DNA of 64,000 bases from Balanoglossus misakiensis (taxonomy: Eukaryota > Hemichordata): NCBI GenBank assembly GCA_040954595.2, contig CM082579.2, positions 4,216,001 through 4,280,000 of the forward strand, in the 5' to 3' direction. Of this stretch, positions 1 through 14,800 are shown in pieces. A program made the position numbers and the translations under genes. The notes beneath the pieces are model-generated. The model saw only the letters and a program-made list of their open reading frames with translations, was not told the origin of the DNA and searched no databases. Within the stretch, counting starts at the first letter, position 1. The number at the start of each line of letters is the position of its first letter.

Positions 1-714
1 CATGGAGTTGTCTCGCTTGGCAGCTTCTTGGTCTTGTTGGTTGATGGTGGCCACGTCTGTCAGTGACTTCTTGCTCAGCGCTATGATGCAGCGGGCGTAG
101 GCCACGGACATGACCACCAGCGGCACCAGGTACTGGGCGAACACGTTGCTGATGCCGACGAACTTGCCGAACTCCGGGGAGCTCCACATCTTGGCCGTCT
201 TGCACAGACCGCGGTCGAAGTGCTGGGTGTAGATGTTGAAGGACTTGAAGACGGCGGCCACCAGCCACTCGGCCGTCAGTATCACGGCCACGCGCGCGTT
301 CGTGAACACGGCGGCGTGGTGGAGCGGGTAAAGGATGGCGTAGTACCGCTCCAGGGTGATCACCACCAGGTTGAAGCTGGACGCCAGGAAACAGGTCCAC
401 AGCAGGTAGGCGGACTTCCACATGCGGCACAGGAATTCGCCGGCGCCCGAGTTCTCGGTGTAGGTGAACTGCGGGCCGAGGTAGTAGAGCACCAACAGGA
501 CGGAGGTGATCAGGTCGATGATAGCCTGGTGGACGATGAGGTAGTTCGTCAAGGTTCGCAACTTTCGTATTCTGAGAAAGACGATGCAGACCAGTAGGTT
601 ACCGCCGATCCCCAAGAAGCCAATGCAGCCCAGCGTCGTGTTCAGCCACCCCAGTTGATTGGAGCTTGTAGTGGACACTGTTCCGTTGTCCACAGTACCG
701 TTGGCTGATGACAT
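1..714 (-). CDS. Rhodopsin-family (class A) GPCR, 5' part only
   Basis: The minus strand is open from an ATG at 712-714 to the window edge, giving 238 residues and no stop, so the gene continues beyond base 1. The N-terminus has sequons at N5, N10 and N25 and no signal peptide. TM1 carries the GN pair (N39) and TM2 carries D67 in AIIDLI. C96 before TM3 can pair with C171 in the second extracellular loop. ERY (122-124) replaces DRY at the end of TM3, followed by AILYPLHH. TM4 and TM5 follow, and the visible part ends in the third intracellular loop. This is the class A pattern, probably a peptide or amine receptor, but the ligand cannot be told. A possible 3' splice site lies just upstream of the ATG, so a 5'UTR intron is likely. 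Confidence 0.85.
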   Translation of the reverse strand, partial: MSSANGTVDNGTVSTTSSNQLGWLNTTLGCIGFLGIGGNLLVCIVFLRIRKLRTLTNYLIVHQAIIDLITSVLLVLYYLGPQFTYTENSGAGEFLCRMWKSAYLLWTCFLASSFNLVVITLERYYAILYPLHHAAVFTNARVAVILTAEWLVAAVFKSFNIYTQHFDRGLCKTAKMWSSPEFGKFVGISNVFAQYLVPLVVMSVAYARCIIALSKKSLTDVATINQQDQEAAKRDNSM

Positions 715-3700
715 TGTTGAAGTCTTTCTGATACTATATATGGGGAGGTGAAAACAGGAAAAAAAGACAAATCAGTAAAAATTATCCCCGATATTTTAAG
801 GCATTTACCGGGCGTTCAATTGATTGTGGCAATCGTTTATATGAACATACAATGTGAACGCATTAGATTCACACAACAGTGAGTTTGCGAGGTATAGAAC
901 TGAAAAGTGTTGTCTTCCTGATATATCCTGGGGTAATGAAGGCACACATTAGATTACTTTGTTGGCGTACAAGGCCAGTTGAAAAAAACACACACACAAA
1001 AACACGTCTTGCGTAGATCGCGTGACTCTTTTCTTTTTCGCACTTTGAATTATTTAGAGTGCCAGAATGCATTGGGTATAGTGAACGAGAACGCATACGC
1101 CCGCGGCACAGACAAGGGGCAACAACCCAAACTTGAAGTGTTCATACTTGACAGGGCTACATCGACTCGGAAAACAGGTATTCCCCCCTCAGCCATAAAA
1201 TCACCGCTCTGCCTGCGGTTGTTAAGGATCAATCACCTTGTGCGTCTACAGTAATTGTTTTTGTAAACGTGTTGTCGTAAAAGACAAGACAAGAAAGTGT
1301 CTTCGTGATCATGATCGATAACAGTCACTGTCAGAGTTGCATGCGCGGCTCTGCAGGCAGGCAAGGGCCCCTAACAGTTAAAATTGATCAGCGGGCGCGA
1401 TTACAGTCTCGTTCACTGCTCACATGTGGAAACGTTTGCGCGCGGTTGAGATAGAAGTGACAGGGGACTACAGGAGAACGGACATTACGCGTCAAAAGTC
1501 AGCGTTTACCGTCGGGATCAGCCCTGTAAGTCGACCCAGATAAAGAGGACGGACAACGAAACTAATAACTACCGTAGCATCACGCGCCCCGTGGAAATCG
1601 AACCGTGTGCCGGACTACCAAGGGACCAAGCGGTATAGCCGCAAGGAGTGTCTGTGCCAGGCATCATCGGCCGCAAAGCTCCCCACAGATGCCTTTTCCG
1701 CCGTCTCGTTAATTGAAGAGCAGAAAAGCGCTGCAGAAAAGTCGAGCTCGTAGTCCAGGGTCACTTGTCGGGAATTGAACCTCCGGGTATGACCCTGCAA
1801 AATTGTTTAGTATGTTTTTTTTATGTAGGCCTATTTCGCTGTGGGGATTATGGGGATATTACTTTTAAGGGGATATCACAAAATAAGCCATCATCCTACA
1901 TGCACAGTATGTCTATTGCCAATTATGAGTCGTTGTTGCAAGATTTATGAATAACGATGGTATTTCAATACATTTCATTAGTTTCTGTTTTTTTCTGTCC
2001 CTTTGGCTTTATATTTGGTTTTCAGCATTTCCGGAAACCCTCTGTCACGACTCGACATCTCGACAGCGGGCACAACACAGCATACCGCCTGGAGTTTTGT
2101 TTGAAATGTGCGTTTCAACAACCGCCAAGACGTGTTGTAATTGAAGAGTTCGTAGTCGCACGATGTGAAGTTGGCGAAGCTTCCGAAAGCTAACAAACAT
2201 TCAGCGGGAACGTGATGGGTTGCATGATCGCTAATGTGCTCTGGAAGCACCCGAGTAGGCCTTCGGGTTATATATAGCCGTTCATTTGCGGGGTACTGTC
2301 ACTCGACGGAATAAACTCAAAGAGAAAAGCAGCGGTATTCTAGGAAATAAAAACTTACGCAATATGACTTCGTAAAACCCCTTTCTTAGAAAACCGACTT
2401 TCGCTGTTACTTCTAAGTGGAATCACCTAGCAAAAAGCTGTCTGCAGTCAGTCCACGTTAATGCACATGTTTGACATCCACAAGTCGCCAGAAGAATCTG
2501 CGTTTATAAATGATCAATTATTTTGCCTTTTTGTGACACACCACTGTACAACCCGACCAGACGGTGAAATGTACATGTCACTGCGATCGTCAGTAACGCA
2601 CTCTTGATAAATGATTGCGTCGCAGAAATTGACAGTCGTTTCCGTCCATTCGGGGCAGATTTCGTTCTCTCTGCTTCGGGGATTGTAACTATAGCCGCGG
2701 CGAAATCACGACCCTCTCGCTCGACATTTTCACTATTTGTCCCTTTCTAGATCTTTTGCAGCATGGTAAAATCAAGATGAGTTGACGTGGCTGGGCACCA
2801 TTACGTGAGGAACTGCTTTGTTGGACTGTATGATCTTTGCTTTGTAGATCAAACATAATGCGTTCATGAAATCTACAATAATTAGTCTGATCAGGTAGCG
2901 AGAGACCCCTGTGCGTAGGAAGCTTCTTTGATCGAATGGCATAGACGTACGAAGGTTATAGGGATAATAAGTCGTCGCACAGCCAGTTAAATTTTTGTGC
3001 AATAATTTTTTCCAGTCTTTGTGTCTGCTGTACATTTCACCCACATAGATGTACCTCACCCACGGCGTGTTATGAAACAGAGGTAACAATTTCATTCATC
3101 AGTACTTAGACCTTTGTCGGCAAGACACACTAACATACACAATTTCATTTCACAATTCTGATCTCTCAGAACGTCATTCATGGATGAGACATCATAATAG
3201 GGGAGCGTATCTTGGCAATTAATGGCGAAATGGATTGTGTACTGAGAGAAACAGCATATGTCGACGTTCCGAATTAAACGGTATAGCTGATTTCCGGTTT
3301 AGGTTTTCCGCGAGATTGTGTTCACTTTGGTGTTCCGGCATACAGTATTGTGATACATGCATAGGGAATGTTGATGCGCATAATACGTTGCACGGAAGGT
3401 GGTCCATTAACAGTACGTTGACTTGCGCAATCGTGATTGGACTTGCAACCTTCTCTGCACGTCGGCTTATGTACGCCTTTAAAAAACATCAACAAACCAT
3501 AGACACTCGAAACAATTGACTGAGTATGAATCTAGGAATGTTTTTGTGCTGCTTCCTGTAAACAATCAGATAACGAAGCGTCTGCATGAAGCCACAGAAA
3601 TCTCTCAGTGCCAAGGAATCGAAATTAGAATCATTTCGCATTAGGCCCACCGAGAGTCCTTCAAACAACTTCTTGTGGTATATCGTCGTTGTCGAGTGAC

Positions 3701-6700
3701 ACAACGCAAGAAATAAATTGAGCTATTTTAATATGAGGCATCATTTATTTCAAATCCGGATAAAGTATACTCGGGATTAAAGGATTGAGTCCGGCGTGAA
3801 ATCTGCACGTACGCCATACTCTGTAAAATGAGATTATTGTGTCAACGTCACCACTGTTAAAAAAGTGCTAAACCGACGTAAGCTGTGCTCTCCACAATGG
3901 ATAATCCCCCACCCGAATAATTCAACGATTCAAAGGCATTTGAGCTATTGTACTCACAAAATTGTGTATAATTTTGTGTTTGTGGAGCAGTGAAATTTCT
4001 GTCATACATACAGAGTACCTATGTCCGTGACAACTTTCGAAATGTGTGGAAAGTTTTGTGACAGGTCAGTTGAACAGTAGCGATGCTTCGCGTGAAATGG
4101 AAAGATGAGAATTTCAATGATTTCGTAAAATCATATGTCAAATGATCCCAGCTAGAACAATATGTGTTAACACCGACCATGCTATTGGTGACTACAAAAG
4201 TTAACATCACTATAGCATCGTGTCCGAACCCTATCACTAAGACAACAAAAGAACCAACTGAAACACTTGTACAAGCGATACCTCTCAGTGTCTTGCGATT
4301 GAAAATAACGGGCAGTGTTGTTACACACATAAAATAATCAACCACTTTTCAAAGTTTGAGCGTCTTCTTCAGACAGGATAGCTTGAATCAAACTTACCAC
4401 TCTGCTCAACGCACATTTGATTCATCTTATCCTGTTTTAATATTTTATACTATAGTCAGAATCAGTTCGTTTAAATAACCATATATGGAATATGGGACAT
4501 TTGAACAATGTGCGTTGATTATTGAGAACAAGAAATTATGTGATGAAATGACAATTCGTTTCATAATGTTCTAATACGGGAACAGAAAAGATCCTAAATT
4601 CTGTAAAAATGCAAAAATGGCTATTATATTTTGCAATTATAGTCAATACTGATTAACCTGATACGTCGTTGAGGGATTAAATCTATTCGTCGTATTATGC
4701 CAGAGTAACATGCAAACGTAAATATCATAGCTGCCATAGGGACGGAAAGATAAAGGGAAGCTTGTATCTAAAACATAATCTTTTTTCACCGTTTAATGGA
4801 AAACAAACCTTGGGACAAAGTTGTGCCTTGAGGTTTGACAAGATCATGTCCCTTGGAATAATACATGCATGTACCATCTGAGTAACTGCGTCAGCCGAGG
4901 TCAGAACATGTGTGTGATTTACGTATCATGTATCGGGACTGTACACAAGGGTAATGACCAACGAGGCAATGCATAGATCCCACCGTCTCCACACAACTGC
5001 AGAATGCGAACCAACCCTTGCTGTTTTAGCAACGCCTGAAAAAAGCGACAGCTGAGATTAGGCCGGAGAAGGAAAAAAACCTATCAAATTACAAACACGG
5101 GGGATTTAAGACTGTTAGATCGAGAAAAGGACACACTTAATGTCACCCGGGAGTAACTCGCGATTGCCAAACCCCGTGCCTATTTGATATTTCCAAATCG
5201 CAGTTAACGCAACAGCGAATTTGCAGATTGACAATTCCATTAGAAGCTGCTCACTGCGTCCTTTCAGTTGCACCGGTTTGGGAAGTGGAAATCTCCACTA
5301 TTTTTAATGTCACGGGGAAAGAAAATTCAACGTGAAAATGCCTTTCAAGACTAGATTGGATAAGTGAGGATATTGTGCACCAGTGGCTATTTTGCACATC
5401 CGCAGTGACTCGCGTCATCGGTGAGACCCAGACTTATTTGACAGTACTGTCGCTATTGGCACATTTGTATTTTGTCTCGGAGGTTCAGTCGGAGGTATAC
5501 AGAATGCAAACAAATAGACGACGATAGTAATTGGGAAGAAAAAAAAACTGACGTCAATGGCCGTTCTAACGAAAATCGTCAGAAACGCCTCTTTATACCT
5601 TGAACCTGTTTTGAACCATGTGCGTTGTGAAGATCAAATGGCAACTTCAGAGATAGTATTCTTTGGCTCACAAATGATTCAGGTATAGTACACACGGTTT
5701 AAAAAATATTGGCGATCAATTGCTTGACTATTGGGTAGTTTCTTCAGACCGCTCCCGAGGTTGACTGGGTTTTCATCAGAGTTAAATACTAGTATGACGA
5801 GCTCTATATTTTGACCAAGCTTGTTCCGCTTTTGGAAACAAGGTTCTGAAGCCACATATGAAGCCGCAGACGACACGCTTAAATTGCTGAACGCACTTTA
5901 TTTTAACAGTGTTTTATCCGCACGAGGTATGATATACCCAATATGTAAACCTAGCTCTGCCACAGAAGAACGAAGGGTGTGCATAAAATCCGGGAGCGAT
6001 GCCTATATTCTAGAAGACACCAATAGACAGTGTTAACCACTGAAATAAAACGGTGCTTCGGAATAATTTTCAATCGTTGTGCAGATGCCAGACACTTGAG
6101 CAAACACACTAAACAGTAACGTGACACGTCTTACCTGTAGAGTTGACAGTAGAGGCCAAACAAATCTTGAAAGACTCGACTTTCGCGACGAGATGAAACT
6201 ACAGGTGTGAAGAAACCGCGGACGGGATGTGTAGTCTCACAGCCGGTTCCTGTTGTTCTCTGAAGTTTACCACATGCCCACTCATTATCTATCAGTCACC
6301 GGGGGTGCCAAAGTCATCCACTTCAATTCAAATGCCAGAACCTTAAAGGCTGCGGAGCGGAAGACCCTGGTTTTCACGGAAGAAGGCGATATAATGCACC
6401 GCGCAAGGCGCTCTTTTCAACTTTGACGCCTGCGCACATTCAGCGGGCTCATCCCATTGTCTCCGGTCATTCTGTTTAGAGTAACCCCTCCAAATACCAA
6501 CTCACTTGCGAATGACACATTCTATGTTAATAAACATTGCGCATGTTAACCGGCTACCATGGTTACACCTCCTTACTGTCAACGGCACAGGCCTAGTGGC
6601 GAATGCAAAATTGACGTACATGCGAAATCGAGATCCAGTGACATTATCATTATCATTTTCTCTTCTCCCAAGTATGATTTCCCGACTTCCGTCTGCGATG

Positions 6701-7629
6701 CGTATTCAACGTACATGTTATCCGAGACTGGTCGGCATGCACGACGTTGCAGAACAGTATATTTGCCGGGAAACACTTATATGTCGTTGGTAGTAAACTT
6801 AGAGAAAAAATATAATAAATTATACTCCTTTTTATGTTTTTCTTATTTCCACTGCATACAGCTTGTAGACCGTAAGCAAATCCGAGCGTTAACGAAATGA
6901 CAGACTGAAAGCGTTAAAAATATAATGAATTTTATAATAGTACAATTTTTATTCGACTGTTAAAGAGGTTTTTGAATGTAAGAGGAAAGCAATGTTCATG
7001 AACCGAAAATGAAGATATTTGTAATGTGGGTGTCCTCAAATTTCTGAAATTGCTAAGTCGTCATGTTGCCTACTTTGCTTTGTTATGGCGAAACGATCAT
7101 CAAAGGCGGTTGTCACTTCCAGTAGCTTGTAATCTGCGATAATATAATACCACTTCTTGGACTGTCAGAACCATTAATGTTGCGCCCCGCGCCACTTCAA
7201 ATTTCAGAGAAGAGCATTTGTCGATTTCTTTTCAGAAGAGATTTCATTGGCGACATGAAATTTTAGAAAGCATACATCGCGGTCTGTTCTGCGAATTCTG
7301 TGTGTGTGGGGGGGGGGGTGCTCACAGCCATCGTTGCATAACCCATTTGGTAATATTTTGATAAATGCCAACCGACTCTTTACAAAATTAACTTTATTTT
7401 AGTAGAACGGAAAAGTAAATAGATGTGTGCGTGAAAGATCTATCTCCAGTAATGGGTGACGTCATGCGACTCGCAGAGCTAATTCCAGTTATTATTCCGT
7501 TCATGCTTCTGCCACCAGAAATTAAGACTCTGTTGTTCGATTTAAAGAGTACGAGTGGAGAACCGGCATAACCTATGACTAACGGCGATCTTGTTTTTCT
7601 CTTGTCAACAGTTAGGTAGGGTAGCAAGG

Positions 7630-7905
7630 CGGTCATCGGGCCCCGAGGGAATCGCTCACGAGAGGGTGTCTCTTTTCTCCAGATCTCTCGTGGTGGCAAT
7701 TCACCATTCACACATTATCACAATCACGACAGCAGTGGCAGGACAAAGAACAATCGCTGTTAAAACTAGACGATAAAAAAGAGATTCCGCACGTACACCG
7801 AAGATGTTGTGAAAGTTACGACGCCATGCCCAGCGGGGAAATGAACTTACTTCTCCTCTGAAATGATCGTGTAATCTGTATTAACTTCATCAATCCGCGC
7901 GTGAC
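7630..7905. repeat. Diverged direct repeat, copy 1
   Basis: This segment and 8578-8850 share an ordered series of matches: a GGYCATC..CCC..AGGGAAT block, TCACAATCACG, GATTC(C/T)GCACGTAC.TCGAAGA, CCCAGCGGGGAA, and AATGATCG..TAATCTGTATTAACTTC. Spacing is preserved with point changes and small gaps. It looks like an old local duplication or two copies of an unknown dispersed element. No coding pattern is shared between the copies. Confidence 0.6.
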
Positions 7906-8577
7906 ACGTGGTTTCAACAGGAGATCTGTCTCTTCTCTGCATGTAAACAGTCTTTAAAAAGTAGGTCATAATTTGGGTGTTGGAATCAGGGCGAATCTCA
8001 TATAGTGACGTATATGACTTGGAAGATTTCAAACTCATTCTTCTTGTCGCTCGTAATGGTTTGAACAAGTAAAAAGCCGACACAACTTCCCCTTTAAAGT
8101 AAAAAAAAAAATCAATATTGAGAAGCATTTCACGGAAATCGTCGCCTGTAACCTTACAAGACAATTTGATGTTTTCCCATGTAATTGTAATTGTTTTATC
8201 TCTTGATTGTCGAGGAAAGACGAGATTTCTTATTTGGAAATCTGGAGTGAAACGACAGGTGCGCCTGAAATATAAGACGAATCGAAATCGTAGTAATTCA
8301 TTTCGTGTCGAAATCAGAATGAAGACATCTGCCTTACGTATAGTAATGGCCTCACAATTTGATGGACCCTGTTTCGTCAAACGGACGATTTCTAACAAAT
8401 TAAATTGTAATCCAACTTGCTTGGCAGATTAAGCTGTAAGAAATATTTACTATTGGAAAACACGGGTACGTAGGAACCGAATTACAAATATTTTTTACTA
8501 TACCCATATATCGATTTTAGTCTCTCGCAAATCGCGTATATTTTCCAATGGTGGCTGTTTGGGTGAAAAGACCACGT

Positions 8578-8850
8578 TGGCCATCAGACCCCTAAGGGAA
8601 TTAATCAGGGGGTATTGTCAGCTTTAAACCACACAGTCTTCTTTCGTGGGAGCAATTCAAAATGCACACGTTGTCACAATCACGGCAGTTGCAGTAAAGT
8701 CGCAATCAATAATGTACGTACGCACTTTTGATAAAAGATTCTGCACGTACGTCGAAGAGGTTTGAAGAAAACGCGAAGCTTACCCAGCGGGGAATTGAGC
8801 GTAGCTTTCTTCGGTAATGATCGCATAATCTGTATTAACTTCTCTCGGTC
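8578..8850. repeat. Diverged direct repeat, copy 2
   Basis: Second copy of the element at 7630-7905, in the same orientation and about 0.95 kb downstream. The best conserved part is the distal 100 bases, from GCACGTACGTCGAAGA to the AATCTGTATTAACTTC block near 8840. Confidence 0.6.
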
Positions 8851-11800
8851 GCGGCCAAAGCGATTCTGATCGCTGCCGCGTTTCAGGATAAATCAAAACA
8901 ACACCCACTAATTGTTTTACGGGAAAAATGTGCTTTAACCATTAAGAAAGTTAAAAAACGGGCCTTTTCAGAGGCGATTGGCCAACAACACTGCTGTAGA
9001 CTCAACAGTATGTTCGTATAAACTAAATTGAATTATTTGTATGGGTATAAGCTCTTTAGTGTCCCATAGCTACAAGACCTCGTCATTATTTCCAACGATC
9101 ATCGCAACTGCCGCACAACAATGTGTAAACCACAGATCATGTTCATAATCTTTTGCCTATGTCAAGGATCGCTCGATAGAAAATGGCGTTTTTATATGAG
9201 TACAGACCAACCACGTACGTTGAAACCGATTAGGCTACCATCTATTCCAGGTCTCCAGCTAAATAAATATAATTTTGAATAGTGGATTTCTGAAAGGCGA
9301 TGTACCTATATCAGCCTTGTATACTTTTGTAGAGGAAAAACGCACATTTTCTCCATTGGATTGTTAATTTAATGGAGAGCAAGTTGAATAATACGGTAGC
9401 TGTAGTTTGCTTTCACACGTCACGGCGTGATCTGTTCCACTGCGGCGAAAACTCGAATCCCAGTGCCGGTTATTGTGAAGCCCGATAAGGTATAGAGTGA
9501 CACCGTGTTTGAGTACTATTTATATTAAGGACCTAGGGCATGATCAATGTTTTATTGCAGCTGTATTGTATTTCATTTAAGGAAGGCAAAAAAGTGAATG
9601 GATTTACTACATTTATGTCACGAATCTATTTGTCGCGTATGCCCGTCATTCGATACTACACTCGTGCGATATAATCCTGTCCTCCCATGTATGTCCCAAG
9701 GTAAATACCGTGACTCTCATTGAAATATCTTCAGTAAAATTATTGATCTCATCGAGGACGACACACCAGGCGTAACCAGATACCTAGAAATCATTGTAAT
9801 TATTGGTTCACGATCGAAACCGAATCGTTAAATTGCAAAACTTAGTGGGTTGTTTGTGTTTTAAAAAAGTTCAGTGTGCTACCGTTTCTTCTGATATACC
9901 GATGAGATCGTTTCGGGGCCGGTTACTTCAGACAAGCATTTCCAAATGGAATAGCGGTTGTATTAAATTTCGCCCACGTTTGTATGATGTTGTAAGTGGA
10001 GCTAAAATCACGGTTGCGATATTCCCGCGGGAATCGTGTTACTCTTCAAAGGCGAAGTAACGTCATATTTCAGATTGGAATTCTTTTCCAAAAATAGTGT
10101 GCATTGTTACGTGGGATGTATTCAATGACAAAATCACTGAAGTTTCTTACAGCCGATATTGCTTTTGAAAAAGTGAATGTCTTTGAACGTACGGGCTGTA
10201 AGTGCGAATAAAGAGGGCCATTGGCACTGGCACATTTTGGTGTTGACGTCGCCATGCCAACAGAGGCGTTGTGTGGAGTTTATTGATTCACACAATTGTA
10301 AAAGGATATCATCTGTAACCTGTGGCAACATTTTCATATTATTTTTCTTCTGTTTGTCAACTAGGGCAATGCACCGCGCACCATGTCAATGTCAGCTATT
10401 GTGCTCGCCAGAGTAACCAGCGTGTATGTCACAGCGCACTGTGTATCTTGTCAAATGATTTCATGTCCGGACTAGAATTCAGTTATCGACAGTAACAATG
10501 ATGACTGCACACATTTGTAGACGGTATTTCGCCGTCCTTTAGAAAATCGAAAAAGGGAAAAGAAAATGAATAACATAGAAAAAAATGAAAATAGCCAATA
10601 ATGACATCTAAATTAGCTTTAAGTAATAAGACGTTTGCTAACATGACCATCTGATTGATTTCCTTTCAAGTTTTACAAACAGTGTAACAATTGGAACTGA
10701 CAGCAAAGGGCAAACAAGAGTGATACAAACAATTATCTAAGCCAATTTATTGATAGCATGACTTTGTCTCTCTAAAAGCTACAAACGGAAAAGATGATTT
10801 GGGACATTCTTGATTTTTGTTACATTTGATTCTGTTTCCTATTCAATATGATACTCCTTTGGCATTTACGCGCAGGCAGTTTCTCGTGAAACCAATTTTT
10901 GTTATAATCATTAATGTTGAAGCTTATGAAGTGACGTAATTACGAAGAGTGATTTTCTTAGTGCCGTTGGCTTTTAATTTTAATAATGAGAACTGCATGG
11001 TGACATTTACCAAGGATAATTAAAAAAAGGATAATTAACTAAGAGAGAAACCTATGCAGAGAAGAACCTGCGTGATTAACGCAGTCTGTTAGTGATATCT
11101 TCGCCATCTCAAAACTACGTGTGCTATAAATACCATGTTACCATGGAAATCACTTTAAATAAACACTTCCTACAAAACCGACTAACCGCGGAAATTGACT
11201 TTCAAGACCACACGGCCACGTGTTTCCAAACTAAGTTAAAGAGTTGCTCATTAGAGATGCTGAAATTTTAAACGCGAACTATTGACATGGTATGTGCTCA
11301 ATAAACGCTATCAGGCATACAATCACAATTACGCCTACACATACAGAGATGCACACACACAAAAAAACGAAAACACGAAGCGTTTACTGAAATCTTTAAT
11401 ACAAATCGATTTTACTCAACTTATCCATTTAAGAAGAAATGTTAAGTGTTAAAAATCCAAATGACATTCACCATTACTTATAGATTAATATATCAGTTCG
11501 CCTTGTGCTCATTTTTCTGATTGGCAAAACCGTTCACGTGATAGAAGAACGCAAGTTTGAAATCACGTGTGCCTTAAGCGCACGTTTGAAAAAAATATAA
11601 CAATCATCGCAAGGACGAATTTTGAGAGGTTGAGTATTCAAGGAGACGTATTCAGTAGTTTTTCAGATTTAACTGCGTCACCACAATTTCCTCGTTGGAA
11701 AGACACGAACAAGTTATCGGCATTGAAATAACTTGGAAAACAAGAACTACCTAAACAAAGATTAGATGCGTCAATTACTCAGTATTTCATAAATATTGAT

Positions 11801-14800
11801 TTACTAAGATGACAAACATTTGACATTTTGTCACGAATACTGGCTGGCATGCTGAGAGTACCTTCGCGTAATTAGGCATGGTGCGTCTTCAAAGAATACT
11901 TGTATATGGCTTCAAGAGTTAATCAGTGGATGATATATAGATTAGATTTCAATTTTCGATAATGAAGGTAATCTACTAAAACGATTGAAACATAATTTTC
12001 AATTAAATTAAATTAGGAAGGACCCACAGCCATGTGGTGGAAGCCTTAGTTAAACATTGGCGTTATCTTCCGTCACTAATTAGAGCGAGAAAATTTCAAA
12101 ATAATTGTCCTTCGAATGCGCACCACAGAATGCGTCGTACACTATACTGTGTGTAAATAATTACGTTTCTCGCACTAATCGCGGCAAGATTTTATCTAGT
12201 CGATTTTCTTCCTAAAAAAGTCGCCCGTCGGATATTTTCCCCGATTTCTGCCTCCCCCTCAAATGATTAACTTTCGTAAAATTACGACCAGGAATCATAT
12301 GGTTGTCGGAATTATCTTCAGTTCCGAGCAACCGCTTCTAGTGATGACTGGGGCTAGCTTATTATTAGTGATCGTGTGCAACTGAACTGCACCTATGTGT
12401 TGGCAAGGACAGTTTGGCACAAAACTTAACACATATTTACGTGTCGCTGCAATCTTTAAACTCCCCAGTTCCCGGCATATACACGATGTGCCAAAATGTT
12501 GTAGGCCTTCGCCCGAATACTAACACACACAGGGCACGCAATCCGACGGCGATCAACAGATGGTCCTGGAAACGATACCAGGACACTAAGAAAAAAACTG
12601 GCAAAAATATTTAGGTTAACATATGGGAACAACCAAGAATAAACACCACTTAAAAGCCAACCTATAGGCCTACAGTCTTTAATACCTTTAGTAGCAAGGC
12701 GAACGTGGTAACTGAATATAAGACTTCTCTGTGGGCCGTGCAAAATAACATACGATATCTGAGCAATTGACAAACTAATGGCTCTTATTACCATCCGGTG
12801 CCACGTTGCGCACCTTTGCTTCGGCATCTACGCCCTTGCCGTTGCTTTCAAGGAAATACACTGAGTCAGACAATGGATAATTGACACCGTGGGGCATTCC
12901 GCTTCGTTAAGACTGACAGAGGCCGTGTGAGATTACTCCGATTAGTAACGATAACGCGAGCGAACCGCTGAATGAAAAAAAAAGAGAATGTTTGGCCGGC
13001 CTTCTTATTGTGGGCGCCATCTTGTTTGAAAATTGGACGTCACAAAGTTGAAAAGTTACCGAGAGCGTATTTTCTGTTCCACAATTCTCTTCATTTGACG
13101 GTAAGTACAGCATGCAGCGGATTAATAGCGTTTGCCTGCATGACTTAGGGCTGCTTTCTGTCAAATGAAATAGCATTGTGCTCCGATGCACGAGTAATAT
13201 GACGAGGTATTCAGTAATTTAAGGCAACCATCTACGTTCCGTTGGCTTGGCTCGAACTAACGTTTTATGCCACAACCGACTCATGGGAGCACATTTTAAT
13301 TGTTATATGAATCCAATTGAAACATTAGTCACACTGAAGCGTCTTTCGTTTCATTTGATACCCTTAACTCTCGTAGTGCGTAGAAGGAAATAAGGAAATA
13401 AGGTTGTGTAAACCTTTTCTTCCTCTTAACTTTGGTGCACTATTGCAGTAGCGGTCATAACGGAGAGTGGCTGACGGGACGGGTCACGTAGATTGAACAG
13501 AGCCCTGCATCAAGAGAACGACTGCATCTTTATCATTGATATATCATTATCGTGCAATTATTTCAAATCTAACTGATTGTAGATGACATTTTTAAGGGCG
13601 TATATTTGATTGCATTGCGTCCGTACCCAGCACTGGATGCTGCCAGGCGTACACGCCAAACGGTCATTATAGGACAACTGTAGACCTAAGTCAATTTGCA
13701 GACATACATTTATGGAAGTATTGGGCCACGTACACCATTCTGTACTAAACTTGGTTGGAAAAGTTTGCCCATGGTAATATTGTATATAATGGGAGACGTG
13801 CATTTTGCAATTTTGCCGGAAGTTTTGTATACGGACATGCCGAAATGAACGTACTATATAAGCTGGTATGATGTTCAATTAGCGCAACTTCGTTACTGAG
13901 CGCATGCGCATGATTTCTTGGTTGGGTATTATGTAAATATATGTAAATACGTGAACACGTCCCAGCCGCAAACTGGTCAACTGTCCTGTCCAGACACGGT
14001 TAGTACCTATTCTTTTGTTCCTGTCCGTCCTTCTGTCTGATGCAATCATTATTCTACTCTGATACAGACAAGGTCACGGAGATGTTCTGCCGCTGTTTTA
14101 ATAAGAGATGAAAAGAATGCCCCCTGAAGGCTGAATATGTGAGATCGTTATTTTTTGTGCGCAAAAAATGGGGTCAATCATGTACATTTTGTATTGATAT
14201 ACGTAGAGGTACAGCGTCATGCGGTTTTACAACATGCCATGAAAAACTGCGAGGTTTAGAATTGTAGGCCCACTCTGATGCTGACGATACATGTACACGT
14301 TCCAGCGTTGTCGGAGTTGAGATCTTCAGTGCAACTCCAGTTTGAGCGTACGTATTACGTCACTGCTGCTCGTAAGTACTTTGCATATTAAAATGGCGGA
14401 AGCTAATGGTCCGAGTGGAGACCTCTTGAACTGAAGTCCTGGGTTCGTTTTCTCGGCAAAGCCTCGTTCGAAATATCGTCCAGTCTTACTGTTCAGTGTA
14501 AGAAAACCATGCGGGAATATCGCACAAAGTAATCATGCTTCCCTGGTTTGACGAACAACCAACTCACATGGACGATAAACAAAGCATATTTATACAGACC
14601 CCTAATAATTGTGCGCTCTGTTGGACTATCATCCGGTTTAAGCTATAAATAATGTGAAATTGGAGGATTTACATCCTGTATACCCCATTAAGAAGTACAC
14701 TATCATCCAGAGAGAGGCTTATGTTAAGAACGTGCATCATGGGAGATTCAATCTTTTGTCATTGGAAACGCAGCTATTACATATAAAGCCCCCATAAGCT

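Noticed and set aside
1590-1650. Possible tRNA (B-box-like GGTTCGATTTCC on the minus strand)
   Set aside because: The T stem does not pair and no acceptor stem or A box fits; possibly an eroded tRNA-derived element.
7300-7320. Poly-G runs (also near 20840 and 42977) as G-quadruplex regulators
   Set aside because: Isolated mononucleotide runs with no consistent position relative to genes; probably slippage products.
7847-8398. 183-codon minus-strand open frame
   Set aside because: No recognisable motif, no splice context, and it spans the unique sequence between diverged repeats; likely chance in AT-rich DNA.
14395-14470. tRNA-derived SINE (A-box-like GGTCCGAGTGG and GGGTTCG)
   Set aside because: Box spacing is plausible, but no cloverleaf, no tail repeat and no second copy were seen in the window.
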